This document shows positions 25,033 to 33,572 of a DNA stretch of 37,063 nucleotides, one piece after another (positions within the stretch are counted from its first letter, which is position 1; each line of letters opens with the position of its first letter). Under the pieces are notes generated by a model. That model was not told the origin of the DNA and did no database searches. It saw only the letters and a program-made list of their open reading frames with translations. Origin of the DNA: an uncultured Prevotella sp. (GTDB lineage Bacteria; Bacteroidota; Bacteroidia; Bacteroidales; Bacteroidaceae). The DNA lies in the NCBI GenBank assembly GCA_900548585.1, contig URLI01000019.1, positions 1-37,063 of the forward strand. The letters are read 5' to 3'. A program made the translations under genes and the position numbers.

Positions 25033-26745
25033 ATGAATAACATCAAACGTATTGTTGAGTGCGTGCCTAATTTCAGTGAAGGCCGCGACATTAGTGTTAT
25101 CAAACAGATTACAAACGAGATTGAGGGCGTGGATGGTGTGCGTCTGCTCGACGTTGACCCAGGGGAGGCAACAAACCGCACCGTGGTGACTTTCGTCGGC
25201 GATCCGGATGCCGTAGTGGAGGCTGCATTCCGCAGCGTGAGGAAGGCCGGGGAACTGATAGACATGCGCCAGCATCACGGCGCACACCCGCGCATGGGCG
25301 CCACCGACGTGCTTCCGCTCATCCCGGTTGCAGGCATAACGCTTGAGGAGTGTGCAGAGATGGCGCGCAAATTGGCAAAGCGCATTGCCGATGAGCTCGA
25401 GATCCCGTGCTATTGCTATGAGGCTGCCGCTTACACGAAGGAGCGCCGCAACCTTGCAGTGTGCCGCGAAGGTGAATATGAGGCGATTGCTGATAAACTT
25501 TCCACACCGGGCAAGCAGCCGGACTTTGGCGCAAGGCCAATCGACGAGCGTGCCGCACGGACGGGATGCACGGCAGTTGGCGCGCGTGACTTCCTCGTTG
25601 CGGTGAACTTCAACCTAAACACAACGTCAACCAGGCGTGCGAATGCCATAGCGTTCGATGTCCGTGAGAAGGGCCGCCCGGTGCGCGAGGGCAATCCAAT
25701 CACCGGCAAACCTAAGAAAGACGCGAATGGCAAGACGGTGATGCAGCCCGGTACTCTCAAAAGCACAAAGGCCATAGGCTGGTTTATAGATGAGTACAAG
25801 ATTGCACAGGTGTCAATGAACATCACCAACATCAACGTAACACCGCTGCACAAGGCGTTCGACGAGGTTTGCCGGTGCGCTGCGCTGCGCGGTGTCAGGG
25901 TGACGGGAACCGAAATCGTCGGTCTCATTCCCAAGCGCGTGTTGGTTGAGGCAGGACGTTATTTCCTGGAAAAGCAGAACCGCTCGACGGGCATTCCGGA
26001 GGAAGACATACTCCTGATTGCGATAAAGTCACTCGGGCTTGAAGACCTTAAAGAATTCAACCCGCGCGAGAAAGTGATAGAATATCTCCTTGAGGATGCA
26101 AACAAGAAGCCACTGCTCGCAGACCTGACAGTGAAGGATTTCGCACTTGAGACATCGCGCGAGAGTCCTGCGCCAGGCGGAGGAACCATTGCCGCATACA
26201 TGGGAACGCTCGGCGCCGCGCTTGGAACGATGGTCGCGAACCTCTCCTCGCACAAGCCCGGATGGGACGTGCGGTGCCACGAGTTCTCCGTATGGGCTGA
26301 CAAGGGGCAGGAACTTATGTCGGAGTTGATACACCTCGTAGATGAGGACACCGAGGCATTCAACCGAATAATGGCAGCATTCGGCATGCCGAAGAAAACC
26401 GAAGAGGACAAGGCTGCACGCAGCGAGGCAATACAGGCTGCCACATTGTATGCCACACAGGTGCCGCTCCGCACAATGAAGGCTGCCTTCGGCGCGTTCG
26501 AGATATGCAAGGCTATGGCGGAGGAAGGCAATCCCAACAGTGTCTCTGACGCCGGCGTCGGTGCGCTTGCTGCCCGCGCGGCAGTTCTCGGGGCCGGGCT
26601 CAACGTGAAGATAAACGCTTCCTCCCTGAAAGACCGTGAGAAGGCAGATGCTCTTGTGGCTGAGGCAGAGGATATGATTGCCAAGGCCAATGGGGAGGAA
26701 AAGAAGATCATGGCGATCGTAGAGAAGGTGATTGGTAATTTGTAA
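25033..26745 (+). CDS. ftcD: glutamate formimidoyltransferase / formimidoyl-THF cyclodeaminase
   Basis: A 570-residue two-domain enzyme. The N-terminal half (VECVPNFSEGRD at 8-19, HHGAHPRMGATDV near 79) is the formiminotransferase, which moves the formimino group from formiminoglutamate to tetrahydrofolate. The C-terminal ~200 residues (SPAPGGGTIAAYMG near 380) are the cyclodeaminase, which releases ammonia to give methenyl-THF. The two are fused in one chain, as in animals. This fusion lets the cell finish histidine breakdown to glutamate without HutG. First gene of the hut operon. Confidence 0.95.
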   Translation: MNNIKRIVECVPNFSEGRDISVIKQITNEIEGVDGVRLLDVDPGEATNRTVVTFVGDPDAVVEAAFRSVRKAGELIDMRQHHGAHPRMGATDVLPLIPVAGITLEECAEMARKLAKRIADELEIPCYCYEAAAYTKERRNLAVCREGEYEAIADKLSTPGKQPDFGARPIDERAARTGCTAVGARDFLVAVNFNLNTTSTRRANAIAFDVREKGRPVREGNPITGKPKKDANGKTVMQPGTLKSTKAIGWFIDEYKIAQVSMNITNINVTPLHKAFDEVCRCAALRGVRVTGTEIVGLIPKRVLVEAGRYFLEKQNRSTGIPEEDILLIAIKSLGLEDLKEFNPREKVIEYLLEDANKKPLLADLTVKDFALETSRESPAPGGGTIAAYMGTLGAALGTMVANLSSHKPGWDVRCHEFSVWADKGQELMSELIHLVDEDTEAFNRIMAAFGMPKKTEEDKAARSEAIQAATLYATQVPLRTMKAAFGAFEICKAMAEEGNPNSVSDAGVGALAARAAVLGAGLNVKINASSLKDREKADALVAEAEDMIAKANGEEKKIMAIVEKVIGNL

Positions 26746-26781
26746 TGTAATTAATAACTGGCAATAAAAATATAAAACAAT

Positions 26782-28788
26782 ATGACGAAAGAAGAATTTG
26801 CAAAAGAGATACGGGCTGGAATACCGCAGACACTGCCCGAAATGCCGCCATACGACAAAGGGATAAACCATGCCCCTAAGCGCAAGGACATCCTCACCGC
26901 AGAGGAGAAAAGGCTTGCGCTGCGCAACGCACTGCGCTATTTCCCTAAGGAGATGCACGCCGCGCTTGCGCCGGAGTTCGCAGAGGAACTGAAGAAATAC
27001 GGACGTATATATATGTACCGCTTCCGTCCGACATACGACATGCATGCACGTCCGATCGATGAATATCCTCATCGCTCGGAGCAGGCGGCTGCAATAATGA
27101 TGATGATACAGAACAATCTCGACAAGGCAGTGGCACAGCATCCGCATGAGTTGATAACATACGGTGGCAACGGTGCCGTGTTCCAGAACTGGGCACAGTA
27201 TCGCCTCGTGATGAAATACCTCTCGGAGATGACCGATGAGCAGACGCTCGTGATGTACAGCGGACATCCGCTTGGATTGTTCCCATCGCACAAGAACGCG
27301 CCGAGGGTTGTCGTAACAAACGGCATGGTGATACCAAACTACAGCAAGCCGGACGACTGGGAGCGTGACAACGCACTCGGCGTGAGCCAGTATGGACAGA
27401 TGACGGCAGGCTCGTATATGTATATCGGCCCGCAGGGAATTGTTCACGGCACGACGATTACCGTACTAAATGCCGCGAGAAAGGTGATGGGCGACAATCC
27501 AGAACGCATTCCGCTGTTCGTAAGTAGCGGCCTCGGAGGCATGTCTGGCGCACAGCCGAAGGCAGGTAACATAGCAGGCGTGGTTAGCGTTGTTGCGGAA
27601 ATCAATCCTCTTGCTGCCAGGAAGAGATACGAGCAGGGATGGGTTGACGAGATGCACGACAATCTCGACGAACTGATACCTGCAATACGTAAGGCTGTAG
27701 AGGAGCATCATGTGGTTTCCATGGCATACGTCGGCAATATTGTTGACCTTTGGGAACGTCTCGCAAAGGACGAGATCCGCGTTGACCTTGGCAGCGACCA
27801 AACATCGCTTCACAATGCCTTCGCAGGTGGGTACTATCCTGTAGGAATGACGCTTGAGGAGTCAAAGAAGATGATGGCGGAGAAGCCTGAGTTGTTCGAG
27901 GAGAAAGTATATGAGTCCCTGCGCCGCCAGGTGGCTGCGATAAACAAGATTACCGCACGCGGGATGTATTTCTTCGACTATGGCAACGCATTCCTTCTCA
28001 CTGCTGGCAGGGCAGGGGCAGACATCTTTGCAGAAGGCTCAAAGACGAAGTTCCGCTATCCGTCATACGTCCAGGACATCATGGGCCCGATGTTCTTTGA
28101 CTACGGCTTCGGTCCTTTCCGCTGGGTTTGCTCTTCATGCAAGTCGGAAGACCTCGCCGTCACAGACCGTCTGGCCGCAGAGGTTCTTGAAGACATGCTC
28201 GGCAAGGCCACTGATGACATTAAGGGACAACTTGCCGACAACCTGCACTGGATACGGGAGGCAGGTAAGAATCATCTCGTCGTAGGCTCACAGGCGCGCA
28301 TACTGTATGCCGACTCAGAAGGCCGAATGAAAATCGCACTCGCCTTCAATGATGCCATACGCCGTGGCGAGATCAGCCGTCCGGTTGTGCTTGGCCGTGA
28401 TCACCACGACGTTTCTGGAACGGACTCCCCGTTCCGCGAGACATCCAACATATACGATGGCTCGCAGTTCTGTGCGGACATGGCCGTGCAGAATGTCATA
28501 GGCGACTCGTTCCGTGGCGCAACGTGGGTCAGCATTCACAACGGCGGAGGCGTTGGCTGGGGCGAAGTGATAAACGGCGGCTTCGGCATGGTCATTGACG
28601 GAAGCGAGGAATCAGACCGCAAGATACGCAACATGCTTTTCTGGGATGTCAACAATGGTATCGCACGCCGCTCATGGGCCCGCAACAAAGGTTCGATGGA
28701 TGCCATCAAACGTGAGATGGAGCGTACTCCCGAACTGAAGGTGACGATACCTAACATAGTTGATGATGATATAATTAATCAGTTTTAA
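26782..28788 (+). CDS. hutU: urocanate hydratase
   Basis: A 668-residue urocanase. Visible motifs include YGGNGAVFQNW, YSGHPLGLFPS, GMVIPNYS, YIGPQGIVHGTT, SSGLGGMSGAQPKA for NAD binding, and SIHNGGGVGWGEV near the end. It converts urocanate to imidazolonepropionate using NAD as electrophile. It is longer than the ~555-residue Pseudomonas type, as expected for the Bacteroidetes form. It begins 36 nt after ftcD and is followed 17 nt later by hutH. Confidence 0.96.
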   Translation: MTKEEFAKEIRAGIPQTLPEMPPYDKGINHAPKRKDILTAEEKRLALRNALRYFPKEMHAALAPEFAEELKKYGRIYMYRFRPTYDMHARPIDEYPHRSEQAAAIMMMIQNNLDKAVAQHPHELITYGGNGAVFQNWAQYRLVMKYLSEMTDEQTLVMYSGHPLGLFPSHKNAPRVVVTNGMVIPNYSKPDDWERDNALGVSQYGQMTAGSYMYIGPQGIVHGTTITVLNAARKVMGDNPERIPLFVSSGLGGMSGAQPKAGNIAGVVSVVAEINPLAARKRYEQGWVDEMHDNLDELIPAIRKAVEEHHVVSMAYVGNIVDLWERLAKDEIRVDLGSDQTSLHNAFAGGYYPVGMTLEESKKMMAEKPELFEEKVYESLRRQVAAINKITARGMYFFDYGNAFLLTAGRAGADIFAEGSKTKFRYPSYVQDIMGPMFFDYGFGPFRWVCSSCKSEDLAVTDRLAAEVLEDMLGKATDDIKGQLADNLHWIREAGKNHLVVGSQARILYADSEGRMKIALAFNDAIRRGEISRPVVLGRDHHDVSGTDSPFRETSNIYDGSQFCADMAVQNVIGDSFRGATWVSIHNGGGVGWGEVINGGFGMVIDGSEESDRKIRNMLFWDVNNGIARRSWARNKGSMDAIKREMERTPELKVTIPNIVDDDIINQF

Positions 28789-28805
28789 CAAGATAGCAAA
28801 TAACA

Positions 28806-30281
28806 ATGATACATAAGATTAGTGCAGACCATCTCTCCGTTGAGCGCGTTGGGGAGATTGTTTATAACAACTATAAGATAGAACTTAGCGGCGACGCAAG
28901 GAAGCGCATCGAGCGTTGCCGCAAATATCTTGATGAGAAAATAGCAAGCAGCACAGAGCCGGTGTATGGCGTGACAACTGGCTTTGGATCTTTGTGCAGG
29001 GTGTCTATAAGCAAGGACCAACTGAAGACTTTGCAGATAAACCTCATCAAGAGCCATGCCTGCGGAACTGGCGAGCGCGTGCCTAATGAAATAGTGAAGA
29101 TAATGCTTCTTCTGAAGGTGCAGTCGCTCAGTTATGGGTATTCTGGCTGCAAGCTCGACACCGTGCAGCGTCTTGTTGATTTCTTCAACAACGACATATA
29201 CCCGGTTGTATATCGTCAGGGCTCGCTCGGCGCGTCCGGCGACCTTGTTCCGCTGGCTCACCTTTGTCTGCCACTCGTCGGACTTGGCGAGGTTGAATAT
29301 GAGGGTAAAGTCATATCAGGCGAGGAGATGCTGCGCAAAAAAGGATGGGAGCCTATAGAACTGGCAAGCAAGGAAGGTCTCGCACTTCTTAATGGCACGC
29401 AGAACATGGCATCATTTGCCGTATGGGCATTGCTTCAGGCATACCGTCTGAGTGACTGGGCAGACCGGATAGCGTCAATGTCACTCGACGCTTACGACGG
29501 AAGAATTGAGCCGTTCACTGAGGCTGTTCACCTCGTGCGCCCTCACAAGGGACAGTTGGAAACGGCGGCACGGATGAAGGAGATGCTCGAAGGGTCGGAA
29601 ATGATAAAGGCAAAGAAGACTCATGTGCAGGATCCGTATTCTTTCCGCTGCGCGCCGCAGGTTCACGGAGCGGTCAAGGACACAATAAGGTATGTCACAT
29701 CAGTGATAGACACGGAGATAAACTCGGCAACCGACAATCCTACGGTATGTCCCGACGAAGACCTTATCATATCTGCGGGCAACTTCCACGGCGAGCCCAT
29801 AGCCCTGCCAATGGATTTCCTGTCGGTAGCAATCAGCGAACTGGCAAACATATCGGAACGCCGTATCTACCGCCTGGTGTCAGGCACGCGCGGACTTCCT
29901 GATTTCCTCGTAGCCAACCCGGGACTCAACAGTGGCTTTATGATAACGCAATACACTGCCGCATCGTGCGTGTCGCTCAACAAGAGCCTTGCGACACCTT
30001 CGTCACTTGACAGCATACCGTCATGCCAGGATCAGGAGGATCATGTCAGCATGGGGGCAAACGCGGCAATCAAACTTTACAAGGTAATTCTCAACACAGA
30101 GCGTGTCCTTGCCATTGAGCTGTTCAACGCCGCACAGGCTCTCGACTTCCGCAAGCCTTTGAAGTCATCGCCTAAGATCATGGAGATATACAATGAGTAC
30201 CGCAAGACCGTACCGTTCATAGACAACGACGTGCTTATGTACCCGTATATCCAGCGTTCAATAGAGTTCCTGCGCAAATGA
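28806..30281 (+). CDS. hutH: histidine ammonia-lyase
   Basis: A 491-residue lyase. The Ala143-Ser144-Gly145 triad in GSLGASGDLVPLAH forms the MIO cofactor on its own. YGVTTGFGSL at the N-terminus, NGTQNMASF and QDPYSFRCAPQVHG are also family signatures. It removes ammonia from histidine to give urocanate, the first step of the pathway. Its stop overlaps the hutI start (ATGA). Confidence 0.96.
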   Translation: MIHKISADHLSVERVGEIVYNNYKIELSGDARKRIERCRKYLDEKIASSTEPVYGVTTGFGSLCRVSISKDQLKTLQINLIKSHACGTGERVPNEIVKIMLLLKVQSLSYGYSGCKLDTVQRLVDFFNNDIYPVVYRQGSLGASGDLVPLAHLCLPLVGLGEVEYEGKVISGEEMLRKKGWEPIELASKEGLALLNGTQNMASFAVWALLQAYRLSDWADRIASMSLDAYDGRIEPFTEAVHLVRPHKGQLETAARMKEMLEGSEMIKAKKTHVQDPYSFRCAPQVHGAVKDTIRYVTSVIDTEINSATDNPTVCPDEDLIISAGNFHGEPIALPMDFLSVAISELANISERRIYRLVSGTRGLPDFLVANPGLNSGFMITQYTAASCVSLNKSLATPSSLDSIPSCQDQEDHVSMGANAAIKLYKVILNTERVLAIELFNAAQALDFRKPLKSSPKIMEIYNEYRKTVPFIDNDVLMYPYIQRSIEFLRK

Positions 30282-31528
30282 GGCTGTTTGTAAAGAACAT
30301 CGGAACGCTTGCAGGTCTCAATCCTAAAGGATTGATGAGGAGGAAAGGAGCCGAGATGTCGGAACTCCTTTCCATCCCAGACGCTTGGCTGTTTGTCACC
30401 GATGGGGTGTTCAAGGCATACGGCTCAATGAAGGAAGACCGTGACGCTGCGGCATCATTCGAGCGGCAGGCTGACACCGTTGTTGACGCTGAAGGTGGCT
30501 CCGTGCTTCCCTCTTTCTGTGACAGCCACACACACTTGGTGTTTGCAGGCAGCCGAGAGCAGGAGTTTGTGGATAAGATAAACGGACTAAGTTATGCCGA
30601 GATAGCACGGCGCGGAGGAGGAATACTTAACAGCGCAGACCGTCTTCACGAACTGTCGGAGGACGAACTGTTTGAGCAGTCCATGACCCGTGTGCGCGAG
30701 ATAATAAGGAAAGGAACTGGTGCGGTTGAGATAAAGAGCGGTTACGGCCTCAGCACTGAGGACGAGCTAAAGATGCTCCGCGTGATACGCCGTATCAAGG
30801 AAGCCACTCCACTAAAGGTTATGAGCACTTTCCTCGGCGCACATGCTGTTGCAAGGGGTATGTCGCAGGCAGACTATGTGAACCTTGTCATAGACGAGAT
30901 GATGCCTGCCGTGGCTGCCGAAGGCTTGGCGGACTTCGTCGATGTGTTCTGTGATGAGGGCTTCTTCACGTTCGAGGAGACATCGCGGATATTGGAGGCC
31001 GGCAGCCGTTATGGTATGCGTGGCAAGATTCACGGTGAGGAACTCGCGCCGTCAGGAGGTGTTGAGGTTGCCGTCAAGCATTCGGCTCTTTCCGTTGACC
31101 ATCTCGAAAGCATGACTGACGAGGACATTGAGATGTTGCGCGGCACGGAAACCATGCCGACGGCATTGCCCGGAACGTCTTTCTTCCTCAACATGCCGTT
31201 TGCACCGGGTCGCAAGATGATTGGTGCCGGACTGTCTGTTGCCATTGCAAGCGACTACAATCCCGGTTCAACACCGTCTGGCGACATGAAATTCGCCGTG
31301 TCACTCGCATGTATCAAGATGCGCCTTCAGCCAGAGGAGGCCATCAATGCCGCGACAATAAACAGTGCGGCGGCAATGGGACTTAGTGACCGCTATGGGT
31401 CAATCGCCCCTGGCATGGCAGCCAATTTTTTCATCACGCAGCCGATCCCGTCACTTGCATTCATACCTTATGCATACACGACACCTGTCATTAGCCGGGT
31501 ATTCTTGCAGGGCGTGGAAGTCTGCTGA
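30278..31528 (+). CDS. hutI: imidazolonepropionase
   Basis: A 416-residue amidohydrolase. His84 and His86 in DSHTHLVFAGSR bind the metal, with further ligands in GAHAV, HGEEL and SDYNPGS. It opens imidazolonepropionate to formiminoglutamate, which FtcD then uses. Last gene of the hut operon, translationally coupled to hutH. It converges with queG 28 nt away, and no clear terminator lies between. Confidence 0.95.
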   Translation: MRLFVKNIGTLAGLNPKGLMRRKGAEMSELLSIPDAWLFVTDGVFKAYGSMKEDRDAAASFERQADTVVDAEGGSVLPSFCDSHTHLVFAGSREQEFVDKINGLSYAEIARRGGGILNSADRLHELSEDELFEQSMTRVREIIRKGTGAVEIKSGYGLSTEDELKMLRVIRRIKEATPLKVMSTFLGAHAVARGMSQADYVNLVIDEMMPAVAAEGLADFVDVFCDEGFFTFEETSRILEAGSRYGMRGKIHGEELAPSGGVEVAVKHSALSVDHLESMTDEDIEMLRGTETMPTALPGTSFFLNMPFAPGRKMIGAGLSVAIASDYNPGSTPSGDMKFAVSLACIKMRLQPEEAINAATINSAAAMGLSDRYGSIAPGMAANFFITQPIPSLAFIPYAYTTPVISRVFLQGVEVC

Positions 31529-31556
31529 GTTTGGAAACCAATCTGTATAGCCTGCT

Positions 31557-32867
31557 TTACAGGGCGATGCCTTTAAGCAGTGAGATGAAATTGCGGCGGT
31601 ATGCCTCAACCATCGCGTTGAACAGTTCTTCAGATGCGCATGCCGAGCGCATCATATCCGGTGTTATGGTCTCTGGTATGCCAGGCACTTCAATGCCGTT
31701 TATTGCAGCAATCCTCGGGTATGCAGCGTGATGGAACGCGTCTGCAATCTCTTCATAATGCTCAAGCATCACTCGCTTGAGCATTTTTGGCTCTATCATT
31801 TCCGGTGTCTTGCCAGTTTCCTTTGCCGTTATGCCCCATGTAAATTCATGGAAAAACTCGTTCACAACATTTGTTATTTCTTCTTCCCTGTTCATCTTAC
31901 CATTCTGTTTCCTGTCCATTGATTGTCTCACGCTGTTTATGTTACGCATCAGTCCCTCGTATTTCGCTCTTTTCACGGCACTCCCCTTGAAAAGTCTTCG
32001 GTAGTCTTCCTCACTGAGTGCCTGCCATTGCTCGCGCGTCATCTCCATCAGCTCTTCCTTGGGTTGCAGCAAAGGTTCCTCGGTTGGACTGGCATACTTG
32101 TTCCACGGACACGCTTGCTGGCAGCGGTCGCATCCATAAATGGTGTCGCCCATTGCGGCTGCCATGTCATCGGGGATGTCCCCACGGTTCTCTATCGTCT
32201 GGTAAGAAAGGCATTTTGACGAGAGGAATGTGCTTTGCATACTGTTTCCGGCGTTTATTGCCAATGCCCCGGTTGGGCAGGCATCAATGCACCTGCGGCA
32301 TTTCCCGCACCGTGTTTCCATAGGCGAGTCATATTCAAGTTCCACTGGCACAAACATTTCGCCGAGGAAGAACATGCTGCCGGCACGCGGGACAATGAGT
32401 TGGTGGTTGCGCCCGATCCAGCCAATCCCTGCCTTCACTGCCCAGTAACGTTCCAATACCGGTGCGCTGTCAGAGAAAACCCTTATCTCTTTCCCCTCCT
32501 CGTTGGCGCGTTCCCCAAATATATTCGACGCCAACTCCCGCAGTTTGCCCTTCACTATGTCGTGATAGTCCTGTCCCAGTGCATACGCGGCGATCTGGTA
32601 TTCCCCTTTGGGCAATCGTTTTGCTGGGGCATAGTTCAGAGCGACAGACACGATGCTGCGCGTGCCTGGAACGAGAAGCCGTGGGTCGAGTCGTTTCTCC
32701 AAGTGGTTCTCCATATATGCCATAGTCGCATTTCCACCTATGCCGAGCCATGACGTGAACCTTTTTGCCTCGTCTTTATCCACCGCTTCTGCCCGTGATA
32801 TGCCACACACGGAAAAGCCGAGACGCATGGCCTCGGCTTTTATCCTATTCGAAAGTCCGGAATTCAT
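31557..32867 (-). CDS. queG: epoxyqueuosine reductase with C-terminal extension
   Basis: A 436-residue protein. Residues 1-320 are QueG: DSAPVLER with the catalytic Asp, AGIGWIGRN, and two 4Fe-4S sites in CGKCRRCIDACPTGA and CDRCQQACPWN. QueG is a cobalamin-dependent enzyme that makes the last step of queuosine synthesis in tRNA anticodons. Residues 325-436, from MNREEEITNV on, have no counterpart I recognise. They are not the HEAT-like tail of E. coli or Bacillus QueG as I recall it. The start overlaps the end of the deacetylase gene by 23 nt. Confidence 0.92.
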   Translation of the reverse strand: MNSGLSNRIKAEAMRLGFSVCGISRAEAVDKDEAKRFTSWLGIGGNATMAYMENHLEKRLDPRLLVPGTRSIVSVALNYAPAKRLPKGEYQIAAYALGQDYHDIVKGKLRELASNIFGERANEEGKEIRVFSDSAPVLERYWAVKAGIGWIGRNHQLIVPRAGSMFFLGEMFVPVELEYDSPMETRCGKCRRCIDACPTGALAINAGNSMQSTFLSSKCLSYQTIENRGDIPDDMAAAMGDTIYGCDRCQQACPWNKYASPTEEPLLQPKEELMEMTREQWQALSEEDYRRLFKGSAVKRAKYEGLMRNINSVRQSMDRKQNGKMNREEEITNVVNEFFHEFTWGITAKETGKTPEMIEPKMLKRVMLEHYEEIADAFHHAAYPRIAAINGIEVPGIPETITPDMMRSACASEELFNAMVEAYRRNFISLLKGIAL

Positions 32868-33456
32868 ATCCTTGTTCCTTCAGCCATTTCAGTGCCTCGG
32901 GCAGTGCGTAGTGCAGTTTGCCTATACTTTTCAGCGAGTCGTGGAATGTTATTATCGACCCGTTGCGGGAATACCTTTTCACATTTTCGAGAACGTCCTC
33001 TGCCGTCACTTTTTTAGAGTAGTCGCGTGTAACAACGTCCCACATCACTATCCTGTAATACTTGCTCAGCCAATAGTAAGGGCTGTGGCGCATCCATCCG
33101 TGTGGTGGGCGGAACAAGTGTGCGTGTATGTACTCGTTTGCCTGATAGGTGTTTATGATGTACGTTGTCGTCCAGTGCTTGAAGCCACCGATATGGTTCA
33201 TCGTGTGATTTCCTATCTGATGCCCCTCCTTCACAATCCTGTCATACAGTTCCGGGTATTTCCTGACATTGTCGCCCACCATGAAGAACGTCGCTTTAAT
33301 ACCAAACTGCTTCAACGTGTCGAGGATGAACGGTGTCGCCTCTGGTATGGGACCATCGTCGAATGTCAGATATACCGATTTCTCGTTAGGGTCCATTCTC
33401 CAAGTTGCATTGGGGTATAGCCACCGCAACCATTTGGCAGGTTGTTCTATAAACAC
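32845..33456 (-). CDS. polysaccharide deacetylase family protein
   Basis: A 203-residue NodB-fold hydrolase. TFDDGP supplies the catalytic and metal Asp, HTMNH gives the two metal His, and FRPPHG, WDV and TFHDS complete the site. It begins with GTG at 33456; the MFIEQPAKWLRWLYP start matches related Bacteroidales proteins, so the GTG is likely right. The substrate is probably an N-acetylated glycan of the envelope, but this is not shown by sequence. It has no clear signal peptide. Upstream gene of queG in one operon. Confidence 0.88.
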   Translation of the reverse strand: MFIEQPAKWLRWLYPNATWRMDPNEKSVYLTFDDGPIPEATPFILDTLKQFGIKATFFMVGDNVRKYPELYDRIVKEGHQIGNHTMNHIGGFKHWTTTYIINTYQANEYIHAHLFRPPHGWMRHSPYYWLSKYYRIVMWDVVTRDYSKKVTAEDVLENVKRYSRNGSIITFHDSLKSIGKLHYALPEALKWLKEQGYEFRTFE

Positions 33457-33504
33457 GTTTGTATATTAACCGTTAATTTCCAATGTCAATATTTCGAACT
33501 TTGT

Positions 33505-33550
33505 AAGTTGGAAGTCATGAAGGAAGCATATTCCTTTTGACTTCCAACTT
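33505..33550. other. long hairpin between DUF2723 and deacetylase genes
   Basis: AAGTTGGAAGTCA pairs over 13 bp with TGACTTCCAACTT. The 20-nt loop holds a further AAGGAA/TTCCTT stem. It lies just after the stop of the GT117/DUF2723 gene. No T-run follows on the minus strand, so it may be a terminator with an atypical end or a processing/attenuation structure. Confidence 0.6.
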
Positions 33551-33572
33551 CCTGTCCTTTTCAAAGACGCAA

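Noticed and set aside
26029..27447. 472-residue minus-strand frame across ftcD and hutU
   Set aside because: It is a long antisense shadow of two well-supported enzymes, rich in His, Cys and Arg as expected from their codon use.
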